DNA from: Pusillimonas sp035515275 | GTDB taxonomy: Bacteria; Pseudomonadota; Gammaproteobacteria; Burkholderiales; Burkholderiaceae_B | NCBI RefSeq assembly: GCF_035515275.1 | Contig: NZ_DATJBQ010000002.1 | Location: 1 to 31,829 of the forward strand | Direction: 5' to 3' | DNA: 31,829 bases | Part shown: piece after piece, positions 24,889 through 31,829 of the stretch | Position numbering within the stretch: position 1 is the stretch's first letter | How the letters are laid out: each line of letters opens with the position of its first letter | Position numbers and translations under genes: made by a program | Notes under the pieces: generated by a model | What the model was told of the DNA's origin: nothing | The model's input: only the letters and a program-made list of their open reading frames with translations | Databases searched by the model: none

Positions 24889-26754
24889 TTACCGCTTGCG
24901 CAACTGACTTACGTCGCGTACCGCTCCGCGGTCGGCCGAAGTGGCCAACGCAGCATACGCTTGCAGCGCCTGCGAAACATAACGCTCGCGGTCAACAGGC
25001 TGCCACGCTTTGTCGCCGCGCGATTCCATTTCGGCGCGGCGCTGGGCAAGCTCTTGCTCGGAAATGGCCAAATGAATGCGACGGTTGGGAATGTCGATTT
25101 CGATGGTGTCGCCATCGTTGACCAGACCGATGTTGCCGCCCTCGGCCGCCTCGGGCGAGGCATGGCCGATAACCAGGCCGGAAGACCCGCCCGAGAACCG
25201 ACCGTCGGTCAGCAAGGCAGAGCTCGCGCCCAGGCCCATGGACTTCAGGTAAGAGGTTGGATACAGCATTTCTTGCATGCCGGGGCCGCCCTTGGGGCCT
25301 TCGTAGCGAATAATGACGACACTGCCTGCCGTCACCTCACCACCCAAAATGCCTTGCACGGCGGTTTCCTGGCTTTCGTACACCCTTGCCGTGCCGGTAA
25401 AGGTAAGAATGCTTTCGTCGACACCGGCGGTTTTGACAATACAGCCATTGGGGGCCAGGTTGCCGTACAGCACCGCCAGACCACCGTCTTGCGAATACGC
25501 ATGTTCGCGCGAGCGAACGCAGCCGCCCTTGCGGTCGAGATCAAGCGTGTCGTAGTAGCGGTTCTGGCTGAATGCGACCTGAGTGGGTACGCCGCCCGGC
25601 GCCGCCTTGTAGAAATCAAGCACTTCGGCCGATGCATGGCCGCTGTTTACGTCCCACTGGTCGATGGCCTGGCGCAACGTGCCGGCGTGCACGTTCCCGA
25701 CGTCCAGATTCAGCAGGTCGGCCCGGGCCAGCTCGCCCAAGATGCCGAAGATCCCCCCGGCACGGTGCACGTCTTCCATGTGATATTTGTCGGTGGCGGG
25801 GGCCACCTTGCTAAGGCACGCCACGCGGCGCGAAATACGGTCGATATCAGCCATGGTGAAATCGACTTCGGCCTCTTGGGCTGCGGCCAACAGGTGCAGC
25901 ACCGTGTTGGTGGAACCGCCCATGGCCACATCAAGCGTCATGGCGTTTTCAAACGCCTGCAAGGTGGCAATGCTGCGCGGCAAAACCGAAGCGTCGTCTT
26001 GCTCGTAATAGCGCTTGCACAGCTCTACAACCAGTTTGCCCGCATTTTTAAACAACATTTCGCGCCGGGCATGGGTGGCCAGCAAGGAACCATTGCCGGG
26101 CAGCGCCAGGCCCAGCGCTTCGGTCAGGCAGTTCATGGAATTAGCGGTAAACATGCCCGAGCACGACCCGCAAGTGGGGCAAGCACTGCGCTCAATGCTT
26201 TCAACCTCGGCATCGCTGACCTGAGTGTCGGCTGCCTTTACCATGGCATCGACCAGGTCGAGCTTCATCAATATCTTCTTTGTACCCGCTTCAACCACCT
26301 TGCCCGCTTCCATGGGCCCGCCCGAAACAAACACCACGGGTATGTTCAGGCGCATGGCGGCCATCAGCATTCCGGGGGTGATTTTATCGCAGTTGGAAAT
26401 ACACACCATGGCGTCCGCACAGTGCGCATTCACCATGTATTCGACCGAGTCGGCGATAAGCTCGCGCGATGGAAGCGAATACAGCATGCCCGCATGGCCC
26501 ATAGCAATACCGTCGTCAACCGCAATGGTGTTGAATTCTTTGGCCACCCCGCCGGCCGCCTCGATCTGGCGCGCCACTAATTGACCCATGTCTTTCAGGT
26601 GAACGTGGCCCGGCACAAACTGCGTGAACGAATTCACCACGGCAATAATGGGTTTTTCGAAGTCTCCGTCTTTCATGCCGGTGGCGCGCCAGAGTGCGCG
26701 AGCGCCGGCCATGTTGCGGCCATGGGTCGAAGTGCGGGAACGATATTGCGGCAT
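24889..26754 (-). CDS. ilvD: Dihydroxy-acid dehydratase, E. coli IlvD type
   Basis: Valine/isoleucine biosynthetic dehydratase, 621 aa (E. coli 616). Seen: N-terminal MPQYRSRTSTHGRNMAGARA, FTQFVPGHVH (in place of the TPCN-type Cys of the other form), CISNCDKITPGMLMAAMRLN, SACPTCGSCSGMFTANSMNC, GGSTNTVLHLLAAAQEAEVDFT, and TDGRFSGGSSGLVIGHASPEAA; the match to E. coli IlvD runs the full length. The E. coli enzyme has an oxygen-labile [4Fe-4S] cluster. I chose the ATG at 26754 because the protein then begins exactly as in E. coli; upstream in-frame codons extend into a large hairpin. Its Shine-Dalgarno sequence is weak. Having two DHADs of different subfamily side by side is notable. Confidence 0.95.
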   Translation of the reverse strand: MPQYRSRTSTHGRNMAGARALWRATGMKDGDFEKPIIAVVNSFTQFVPGHVHLKDMGQLVARQIEAAGGVAKEFNTIAVDDGIAMGHAGMLYSLPSRELIADSVEYMVNAHCADAMVCISNCDKITPGMLMAAMRLNIPVVFVSGGPMEAGKVVEAGTKKILMKLDLVDAMVKAADTQVSDAEVESIERSACPTCGSCSGMFTANSMNCLTEALGLALPGNGSLLATHARREMLFKNAGKLVVELCKRYYEQDDASVLPRSIATLQAFENAMTLDVAMGGSTNTVLHLLAAAQEAEVDFTMADIDRISRRVACLSKVAPATDKYHMEDVHRAGGIFGILGELARADLLNLDVGNVHAGTLRQAIDQWDVNSGHASAEVLDFYKAAPGGVPTQVAFSQNRYYDTLDLDRKGGCVRSREHAYSQDGGLAVLYGNLAPNGCIVKTAGVDESILTFTGTARVYESQETAVQGILGGEVTAGSVVIIRYEGPKGGPGMQEMLYPTSYLKSMGLGASSALLTDGRFSGGSSGLVIGHASPEAAEGGNIGLVNDGDTIEIDIPNRRIHLAISEQELAQRRAEMESRGDKAWQPVDRERYVSQALQAYAALATSADRGAVRDVSQLRKR

Positions 26755-26802
26755 CTGAAGGTCTTTTAGAAAGAAGGACAAATAACAATCAACAATTACG
26801 CC

Positions 26803-26861
26803 TGCGAGCGCCGGGCCGGGCACAGGCAAATTATTTACCTGCAGCCGGCCCGGCGCTCGCA
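26803..26861 (-). terminator. Large GC-rich hairpin between the symporter unit and ilvD
   Basis: Perfect 17-bp arms (26803-26819 and 26845-26861; core GCGAGCGCCGGGCCGG) around a 25-base spacer that can pair again through CAGG/CCTG. It lies 30 bases after the small-subunit stop on the minus strand. There is no U tract, so it may end transcription inefficiently, protect the 3' end, or be an intergenic repeat. Confidence 0.55.
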
Positions 26862-26890
26862 CTTGAAGCGAATCTATATAGGCAAGTTTA

Positions 26891-27028
26891 CTAGATCATC
26901 TCGTCGCCATCGCGGCGCGCCCGACGCAGGTCGCGAACCAGCGCAATGATAAGCAGCAACAATATGCCCGCTGAAATAAGCGGCCACACCAGAATATACG
27001 CACTGAGAGCTGTCGAATTCATCGTCAT
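26891..27028 (-). CDS. Small membrane subunit of the sodium:solute symporter, 45 aa
   Basis: Single-pass membrane protein: MTMNSTALSAYILVWP, then a hydrophobic Ile/Leu helix (LISAGILLLLIIAL, about residues 18-31), then a basic, charged tail (VRDLRRARRDGDEMI) that predicts a cytoplasmic C-terminus. Its ATG overlaps the symporter stop by 4 bases (ATGA), with AAGGA inside the last symporter codons, so translation is coupled. A second ATG two codons later is equally possible. Small subunits encoded right after SSS-type symporters in Alcaligenaceae are annotated as putative transporter small subunits; the role (stability or gating) is unknown. Confidence 0.8.
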   Translation of the reverse strand: MTMNSTALSAYILVWPLISAGILLLLIIALVRDLRRARRDGDEMI

Positions 27029-28758
27029 TTTCCTTGTAAAAGTATGGGCTGAGGCGATCGACGCGGGCCCATGTCCTGCGTACGGCGGCCGTGGGCGGGT
27101 GAAGCAGGCGCAGCCGGCGCAGCACCCGCACTCTGAAACGCCACGACACGCTCGTTAAGCAGATCGAAGTCAAACCGCTCTTTGGAACGCAGACTGACCG
27201 CCACACACACGATGGCACTGACGCCATAGGCCGTTAGCGAGCTCAGCAATACGACGTAATCGCGCAGGAACCCCACCGCGAAGGGCATCATGACCACGGC
27301 GGCCAATACCCCCAGTGTCAGGCCGGCGGTTTTACCCAGGAACCCGAATGCCATCAGCCCAACAACAACCCCTGCGCCTACCGATGCCAACAGCTCAAGC
27401 AGCACAGCCAGGCTGCCATCCAACGGAACCAGCTCAAACCGGACCAGGGTGAAGACGGCCACGGCGCACACCACTGCACTGGTAAACGCGTTGTTGCTAA
27501 GGCGATCCCAATAAAAACTCATGATCACGGGAAACACAATGGCGCCCCAGAGCGCGCCAACAAACACCAGCATGACCAGAATATCCATGCGGAGGCTGGC
27601 AAAAATCACCCCTAATGCCGTAGCCACGACCATGGTCATCCGGCCCCAGAACAGCATGCGTTTGGGGTTGGGCTTGCCCTTGGCCAGGTTCTTGCCGTAG
27701 ATGTCCGTCATGACAATGGCTGACAGCGCCGACAGGTCGGAATCAGCCGTAGACGACAACGACCCCACCACCAGAATAAAGAACAAACCAATGGCAAAAG
27801 GCGGCAAGTAAGCCGACGCCATCTGCGGAATGATGTTGTTCAGGTTTCCGTCCACCGGCTCCAGGCCGATGAACAGGGCCAGCAGACCCAACATTCCCAA
27901 GCCGATCACAATGGCGCCATAGCCAACGGTGGCCGAAATGAAGGTGGGTTTGATCAGGTCTTCACGCACCGCAAACAAGCGTTGGGTAATGGTCTGGTTT
28001 CCAATGGCATAGGCCAGCACCGCCACCAAGTACGGCGCACCCTGATTCAAGAATGCCTCTGATGAAAAGAAATCAGCCTGTTGTGCGCTGAGCGTCGACA
28101 TATTCGTCGCGAGCATTTCCGTGCCGCCCACGTTGAAGAAGATGATCGGAATAATGACCACCGCCGAAAGAATCATGGCGGCCAGTTGGGCAAAGTCGGT
28201 CATGACCGAGGCGCGAAAACCCGACCAGATCGTGTACGAGAGCACGCCGATTGCAGCAATAAGCACGCCTTGCACAAAGCTTAAAGGGCTTAGTATGGAA
28301 ACCAGCGCGCCAGCGGCGGTAAAGTTGACCATCAGGCTTATACAGCTACCCACCAGGTTTGAGGCCGCCAAGATCAACTGGCTTGATTTACCGTGCCGCG
28401 CATGCATGATTTCGGCCAGCGTATGCGCTTTTGGCGCCAGTTGCCTGAAGCGCCGACCAAAGGGGTAAATGAACAAGATCATCAGCGCTCCCCATAGCCC
28501 GTAATGAATGGGGCCCGAGATTCCATAACGGTAGCCCGCGCTGGCGCTGGCATAGAAAGAAGCCGCCCATATCCAGGTGGCAATCATGCTGGCCGCCGAA
28601 AGCCCAAACCCAATGGCGTTGTTGGAAACCATATAGCCGTCAACGTTTTCGTTCTTTTGTCTGATCGTCAACGACATCAGGAACGTAAAGAAGTAAAACC
28701 CGACCAACAGCAAAATTGCAGTCGATCCCGATAGCTGAAAAAACTCTGTGTCCTGCAT
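27025..28758 (-). CDS. Sodium:solute symporter (SSS family)
   Basis: Inner-membrane Na+-coupled carrier, 577 aa, about 13-14 hydrophobic segments, relatives of PutP, PanF and ActP. Seen: helix 1 region followed by MVSNNAIGFGLSAASMIATWIWAASFYASASAGYRYGISG (SSS core), NQTITQRLFAVREDLIKP in the middle, and LVVGSLSSTADSDLSALSAIVMTDIYGKN, the sodium-site helix 8 signature with its Ser-Ser-Thr. The C-terminus has a Pro/Ala-rich cytoplasmic tail of about 40 residues. I chose the ATG at 28758 because AAGGA lies upstream and residue 1 then sits just before helix 1; the longer frame adds 22 unlikely residues. It overlaps the small-subunit gene. Substrate unknown; ilvD downstream does not identify it. 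Confidence 0.88.
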   Translation of the reverse strand: MQDTEFFQLSGSTAILLLVGFYFFTFLMSLTIRQKNENVDGYMVSNNAIGFGLSAASMIATWIWAASFYASASAGYRYGISGPIHYGLWGALMILFIYPFGRRFRQLAPKAHTLAEIMHARHGKSSQLILAASNLVGSCISLMVNFTAAGALVSILSPLSFVQGVLIAAIGVLSYTIWSGFRASVMTDFAQLAAMILSAVVIIPIIFFNVGGTEMLATNMSTLSAQQADFFSSEAFLNQGAPYLVAVLAYAIGNQTITQRLFAVREDLIKPTFISATVGYGAIVIGLGMLGLLALFIGLEPVDGNLNNIIPQMASAYLPPFAIGLFFILVVGSLSSTADSDLSALSAIVMTDIYGKNLAKGKPNPKRMLFWGRMTMVVATALGVIFASLRMDILVMLVFVGALWGAIVFPVIMSFYWDRLSNNAFTSAVVCAVAVFTLVRFELVPLDGSLAVLLELLASVGAGVVVGLMAFGFLGKTAGLTLGVLAAVVMMPFAVGFLRDYVVLLSSLTAYGVSAIVCVAVSLRSKERFDFDLLNERVVAFQSAGAAPAAPASPAHGRRTQDMGPRRSPQPILLQGK

Positions 28759-29262
28759 TGAAACAAGATCCTTATCATTGATGTAAAGGCGCGACGCAAC
28801 ATGGCACAGCTGCGCCCTGGGCATAGAAGCCGTAAAAGCGAAGCGATTTCCGCGTTATTTCGGTACTTGTGGCGTACCTTGACCGTACGTAATTCGTACG
28901 TTTTTTAGAGGTTCTACGAACCATTGATGTCGGCCGACGGCCGAGCCACAGCTTTGTGGCATTTGAAAACCTGCAGCAAACTGCGCATAAGCAGGCATAA
29001 TTAGCAGCAATTGCACGATGAAGCCGTGAAATGCAAGTTAAGAAGTGTATGACAGATTCACCGCCTTTGTCCAGGCATTACAGCGTATACACGTTAATTT
29101 TGGTCTGCACACACCGGGTTTTCAAGGTTGAACAAAACCTTTAGCAAGGGATATCACCGATGCGCGCATCGTCATGCATGTGCCATCCTTCGGTAGCAAC
29201 AGTGCAATATGGCTGTGCCACCATACTGATTCCGCAGCTAAGCTGGTCAACCAGGAAACTTA
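28759..29262. other. 504-bp noncoding stretch rich in palindromes
   Basis: No convincing gene lies here. It separates the leftward symporter from the rightward small ORF. It holds a phased GTAC array (28863-28899, listed separately), GCCACA-GCTT-TGTGGC (28945-28960), AAGGTT-N6-AACCTT (29124-29141) and a perfect 14-bp palindrome CGATGCG/CGCATCG (29158-29171). It probably contains the symporter promoter and its control sites, but I cannot place -35/-10 boxes with confidence. Confidence 0.7.
28863..28899. repeat. Four GTAC motifs spaced exactly 11 bp apart
   Basis: GTAC occurs at 28863, 28874, 28885 and 28896, each 11 bases from the next, about one helical turn. Three of four are preceded by C (CGTAC). 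The outer pairs also form inverted repeats: GGTAC-N7-GTACC and CGTACG-N5-CGTACG. A T6 tract follows the last unit, so the second pair could also read as a weak rightward terminator. Lies 105-140 bases upstream of the symporter start. Confidence 0.6.
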
Positions 29263-29433
29263 ATGTCTGTAACGCAAAAGACCCTTGCCCCCTACCGCAC
29301 CTGGAAAGTCAAGCCGTACTCTCTTTCTCTTGAAACCCGCCTTGCCCGCGACCGCGCCGAACAAGCTCAACCCCCAATGATCTCGTTGCACACCAGCAAG
29401 CAGGCCAAGAAGGCCGACGAGGCCACAACATAA
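29263..29433 (+). CDS. Possible small basic protein, 56 aa
   Basis: Unrecognised ORF (MSVTQKTLAPYRTWKVKPYS...). AGGAAA stands 5 bases before the ATG, good by local standards. The product is soluble, basic (many Lys/Arg), with no signal or membrane segment and a polar Lys-rich end. It lies alone between the noncoding stretch and the convergent HutC-type gene. An 84-aa frame on the opposite strand overlaps it but has a Gly/Cys-rich, unstructured-looking composition and no clear ribosome site. I favour the plus strand but only moderately. Confidence 0.4.
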   Translation: MSVTQKTLAPYRTWKVKPYSLSLETRLARDRAEQAQPPMISLHTSKQAKKADEATT

Positions 29434-29534
29434 ATATAAGCCTACGCCCAAACAGGTAGCCGCCGGTCGCTCCGCATCGGCGTGCAGCCTGCAACCAGCA
29501 CCTTGCACCCGCAACCCCTAGCGGTCACTTACCG

Positions 29535-30239
29535 CTATAAAGATCCTGCCAACTGATACCGCCCCCCCGGGTACCACATGGTGGCCACTGAAGCCACCTG
29601 ATCCTGCGACAAGGTTTTTCGCTTAAGCACCAGACAAGGCTCGCCTTCCGAGACGTGAAGCATGCTGGCTATTTCGGGCGGAGCGCTCATGGCTTCCACG
29701 CTGTACTGCACCCCCTGTAGCGGCGCCACCGCCATCAGGTACTCGTTGGGTGTCGTCACAGAAAAGTCTTGCTCCATATAGTCTGGCGCAAGCGCTGCAT
29801 TGACCCAACGATCTTCGCTTTGTATGGGCTTGCCATTGTCAAAATGCACAATAATCGAGTGAAAAAGCCGATGGCCTGCCGGCACATCAAACATGTGCGT
29901 CAACGGCTCTTTGGCCTTTTTACGCTCTAACAGATGCACCTCGCTGCGGTGCACGTGCCCGCGGTCGCGCACTTCGTCGGCAATACTTTTGATCGCTATA
30001 AGGGTGGCCTGATATTTCTGCCGCGCCACATATGTGCCCGACCCCTGTATTCGGGTCAAAACCTGCTCGGCGGTCAGCTCTTTCACGGCACGGTTCACGG
30101 TCATGCGTGACACACCAAATTCGCGAGCCAGCGTCTGCTCGGGCGGAACGGCGTCGCCTTCTTTCCATCGCCCCTTTTCAATACCCGCCAATAAATAGTT
30201 CTTGATGCGCAGATAGCGCGGTGCCTCTTTTGCCGCCAC
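29535..30239 (-). CDS. hutC: GntR-family HutC-type transcriptional repressor
   Basis: Regulator of the HutC subfamily, 234 aa (HutC about 240-250). Seen: N-terminal winged helix-turn-helix (PRYLRIKNYLLAGIEKGRWKEGDAVPPEQTLAREFGVSRMTVNRAVKEL... about residues 8-75), then a UTRA effector domain (LFHSIIVHFDNGKPIQSEDRWVNAALAPDYMEQDF, ending VATMWYPGGRYQLAGSL), which matches the HutC pattern. I chose the GTG at 30239: AAAGGAGG stands 4 bases before it, while the longer frame to 30455 runs across the promoter region. In other bacteria HutC is released by urocanate and controls histidine use. It is divergent from an amino acid-type ABC binding protein, so it may control that uptake system. No hut enzyme genes are visible, so the symbol is by family. 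Confidence 0.85.
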   Translation of the reverse strand: MAAKEAPRYLRIKNYLLAGIEKGRWKEGDAVPPEQTLAREFGVSRMTVNRAVKELTAEQVLTRIQGSGTYVARQKYQATLIAIKSIADEVRDRGHVHRSEVHLLERKKAKEPLTHMFDVPAGHRLFHSIIVHFDNGKPIQSEDRWVNAALAPDYMEQDFSVTTPNEYLMAVAPLQGVQYSVEAMSAPPEIASMLHVSEGEPCLVLKRKTLSQDQVASVATMWYPGGRYQLAGSL

Positions 30240-30243
30240 GCCG

Positions 30244-30251
30244 CCTCCTTT
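30244..30251 (-). promoter_or_regulatory. Ribosome binding site fixing the HutC GTG start
   Basis: AAAGGAGG on the minus strand, 4 bases before GTG at 30239; the strongest such site nearby and the reason for rejecting the longer frame. Confidence 0.8.
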
Positions 30252-30282
30252 GATCGCGACCCTTGAAACCGCAAATTTTATT

Positions 30283-30309
30283 TGATAAAGTTGTATAGAC
30301 AATTTATCA
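30283..30309. promoter_or_regulatory. Candidate HutC-type operator in the divergent gap
   Basis: TTGTATAGACAA, a near-perfect dyad (30291-30302), is nested inside TGATAAA ... TTTATCA arms (30283-30309). It lies between the HutC-type gene and the divergent ABC binding protein, where a repressor could block both. The TTGTnTAnACAA-like core resembles GntR/HutC operators, from general knowledge of that family. Confidence 0.5.
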
Positions 30310-30446
30310 CGATAGACCGGTCCAACAAACCGGCACCGCTTAAAAATGGCCAACCATAAGGCCAAGAACACAAGCGCAGCTTTTGGCACCATGGCTGAAA
30401 TCGCAAAAGTGCAGAAGCGCGGCCGATTTATCCAAAGGAGACAAAA

Positions 30447-31607
30447 ATGAATCACTACATCACCCCCCGCAAGCTGGCTCTGGCCCTTGGGCTGTGTACG
30501 GCCTTTGCCGCCTCGAGCGCATGGGCGGACATCAAGATCGGGCTGAATGTTCCATTAACCGGCTTCGCCGCCTTCGATGGCAACTCGGCCCACATCGGCG
30601 CCCAACTGGCCGTCGAAAAAGCCAATGCCGAAGGCGGCATCAACGGCGAGAAGATCGTTCTTGTTGCCTACGACGATCAGGCCTCGGCCAAAGAGGCGAC
30701 GCCGGTGGCCACCAAGCTGATCGAACGCGATAAGGTGGTGGGCGCCGTATCGGGTTCGTATTCAGCCGCCACCCGCCCCGCCGCGCAAATTTTTCAGGCC
30801 GCCGAGGTGCCTTACGTGGTGGCCTACTCGATCGACCCCAGCGTAACGCGTACCGGCAACTACATGTTCCGCGTTTCGTCCATGGGCGAAGTTCAGGGCC
30901 GTGGCGGCGCCAAGCTGGTCAGCGAACTGGGCAAAAAACGCGTTGTACTGGTTACGCTAAAAAATGACTTCGGGCAGACTCTGGCCCGCGGCTTTAAAGA
31001 TGCCGCCGGCAAGTTCAACCTGGATATTGTCAGCGAATACGAATACGACATCAAAGACCGCCAGTTCGGCTCGCTGATCGCCAAGGTCAAGTCAGACAAC
31101 CCCGAAGCCATCTATGCCTCGGGCTACTACTTCAATGCCGGGCCGTTGGTTTCCCAGATGCGGGCGGCCGGCGTTACCGTCCCCATCATTGGCCAAGAAG
31201 GCTACGACAGCGAGAAGTTCATTGAAATCGCCGGCAAGGCGGCCGAAGGCACCCTGCTGGTCACCTCGCTTGACCGCGACTCCGAGGTGCCCGAAGCCAA
31301 AGAGTTCTTGCAGAAGTTTCGCGAGAAAGCCGGCTTCGGTGCCGATATGGTGGGGGCTTCGACCTATACCGCCACAGCCATCTTGATCGAAGGCCTGCGT
31401 AAAACAGGCGGCAAAGGCGGAGCCGAACTGCGCGACGCAATCGCCCAGGGCACTTACACCATGCCTATCGGGTCGCTCAAGTTCAACGACCTGCACGAAG
31501 TCAATAAAGACCTGCAGGTACAGGTCGTGAAGGACGGCGCTTTCCATCGTCATTCGGTTCTGCACGACCCCGAGCTGCTCGCGGCTCCCACCAAAGACAG
31601 CAAGTAA
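30447..31607 (+). CDS. Branched-chain amino acid-type ABC transporter substrate-binding protein
   Basis: Periplasmic binding protein of the Leu/Ile/Val (LivJ/LivK-like, type I) family, 386 aa. Seen: a signal peptide (basic start, hydrophobic LALALGLCTAFAASS, cleavage near AWA-D), then IKIGLNVPLTGFAAFDGNSAHIGAQLAVEKANAEGGINGEKI, the opening typical of this fold, VGAVSGSYSAATRPAAQIFQAAEVPYV, and FQAAEVPY/YASGYYFNAGPLVSQMRAAGV lobes. AAAGGAG lies 8 bases before the ATG. It is 12 bases upstream of a LivH-type permease, so this is the first gene of an ABC operon. Ligand not known; histidine, urocanate-related or another amino acid compound is suggested by the HutC-type neighbour. Confidence 0.92.
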   Translation: MNHYITPRKLALALGLCTAFAASSAWADIKIGLNVPLTGFAAFDGNSAHIGAQLAVEKANAEGGINGEKIVLVAYDDQASAKEATPVATKLIERDKVVGAVSGSYSAATRPAAQIFQAAEVPYVVAYSIDPSVTRTGNYMFRVSSMGEVQGRGGAKLVSELGKKRVVLVTLKNDFGQTLARGFKDAAGKFNLDIVSEYEYDIKDRQFGSLIAKVKSDNPEAIYASGYYFNAGPLVSQMRAAGVTVPIIGQEGYDSEKFIEIAGKAAEGTLLVTSLDRDSEVPEAKEFLQKFREKAGFGADMVGASTYTATAILIEGLRKTGGKGGAELRDAIAQGTYTMPIGSLKFNDLHEVNKDLQVQVVKDGAFHRHSVLHDPELLAAPTKDSK

Positions 31608-31619
31608 GCAGGAGCCCCC

Positions 31620-31829
31620 ATGCTCTTTGTCGAGCTTGTCGCGCAAGGGCTGGTTCAGGGCAGCATCTATGCCCTGATCGCCCTGGGCCTGACCCTGGTG
31701 TATGGCCTGCTGCGCATTTTGCATATTGCGCATGCCGCCCTGTTTACCTTGGGCGGCTACATTGGCGTAATCACCACCAACGCCACCGGCAGCCTCACCC
31801 TCGCCTGCATCATGGCGATGATAGGCGCC
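31620..31829 (+). CDS. livH: LivH-type branched-chain amino acid ABC permease (partial, runs off the right edge)
   Basis: First 70 residues of an inner-membrane permease: MLFVELVAQGLVQGSIYALIALGLTLVYGLLRILHIAHAALFTLGGYIG and on. The G-S-I-Y-A-L-I-A-L-G-L-T-L-V-Y-G segment and the following N/H-x-A-H/Q-G-like stretch are the LivH opening; here the usual NFAHG reads HIAHAAL. CAGGAG lies 7 bases upstream. It starts 12 bases after the binding protein stop. The frame is open to the last base of the window. LivM, LivG and LivF are expected beyond the edge but are not seen. Confidence 0.88.
   Translation, partial: MLFVELVAQGLVQGSIYALIALGLTLVYGLLRILHIAHAALFTLGGYIGVITTNATGSLTLACIMAMIGA

Noticed and set aside
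24961..26580. 539-codon open frame on the plus strand opposite ilvD
   Set aside because: Antisense shadow of the E. coli-type ilvD; no recognisable domain and His/Gly/Ala-rich composition.
28884..28906. Rightward intrinsic terminator (CGTACG stem plus T6)
   Set aside because: No rightward gene ends upstream, the stem is only 6 bp, and the unit is one part of the phased GTAC array; a regulatory reading is more likely.
29260..29514. 84-codon minus-strand frame opposite the 56-aa ORF
   Set aside because: Gly/Cys/Leu-rich with no ribosome site; the plus-strand frame has a better start. Neither is certain.
30240..30455. 72-codon N-terminal extension of the HutC-type protein
   Set aside because: It crosses the putative operator and promoter of both divergent genes, and the internal GTG has a near-perfect ribosome site.

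Overview
The window looks like chromosomal DNA of a GC-rich betaproteobacterium, most likely Alcaligenaceae (relatives of Bordetella, Achromobacter or Pusillimonas). This rests on general gene content (a Bug/TctC periplasmic binding protein, LysR, HutC and AAHS-type proteins, PagL, a GltS/TAXI pair) and is inference, not a phylogenetic test. I see no tRNA or rRNA gene, IS element, phage gene or CRISPR array.

Layout. 1-1013 (-): truncated FccB-like sulfide dehydrogenase flavoprotein. 1206-2600 (+): MFS transporter and a 57-aa membrane protein, convergent with a PaeA (YtfL)-type CNNM/CBS protein (2610-3932, -). 4085-7082 (+): sodium/glutamate symporter GltS, a TAXI-type binding lipoprotein one base later, and a parvulin isomerase, closed by a 42-bp perfectly palindromic terminator. 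7202-10017: MtfA-like metallopeptidase (-), thiopurine methyltransferase (+), lipid A deacylase PagL (-) and a small unknown protein (-).

11764-17550 (-) is the most interesting block. It is a tightly packed operon, read from high to low coordinates: AAHS-type transporter, PyrK-like electron-transfer subunit, class 1B dihydroorotate dehydrogenase, M20 N-carbamoyl amidohydrolase and aspartase. An OPRT-like protein and an XRE regulator follow (10138-11726). Together they would import orotate, reduce it to dihydroorotate, hydrolyse N-carbamoyl-L-aspartate to aspartate, and deaminate that to fumarate plus ammonia. Only dihydroorotase is missing. The OPRT-like protein has a shortened catalytic loop and may be a sensor.

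17677-22997: a LysR regulator divergent from a benzoylformate decarboxylase (mdlC-like), a Bug binding protein and an aromatic-type aldehyde dehydrogenase, together predicting benzoylformate to benzaldehyde to benzoate. 23087-26754 (-): two tandem dihydroxy-acid dehydratases of different subfamilies. 26891-28758 (-): a sodium:solute symporter translationally coupled to a 45-aa membrane protein. 28759-29262 is a 504-bp noncoding stretch with four GTAC motifs exactly 11 bp apart and several palindromes. 29263-31829: a possible 56-aa ORF (+), a HutC-type GntR repressor (-), and a divergent branched-chain-type ABC uptake system (binding protein and the start of its LivH permease), cut by the right edge.
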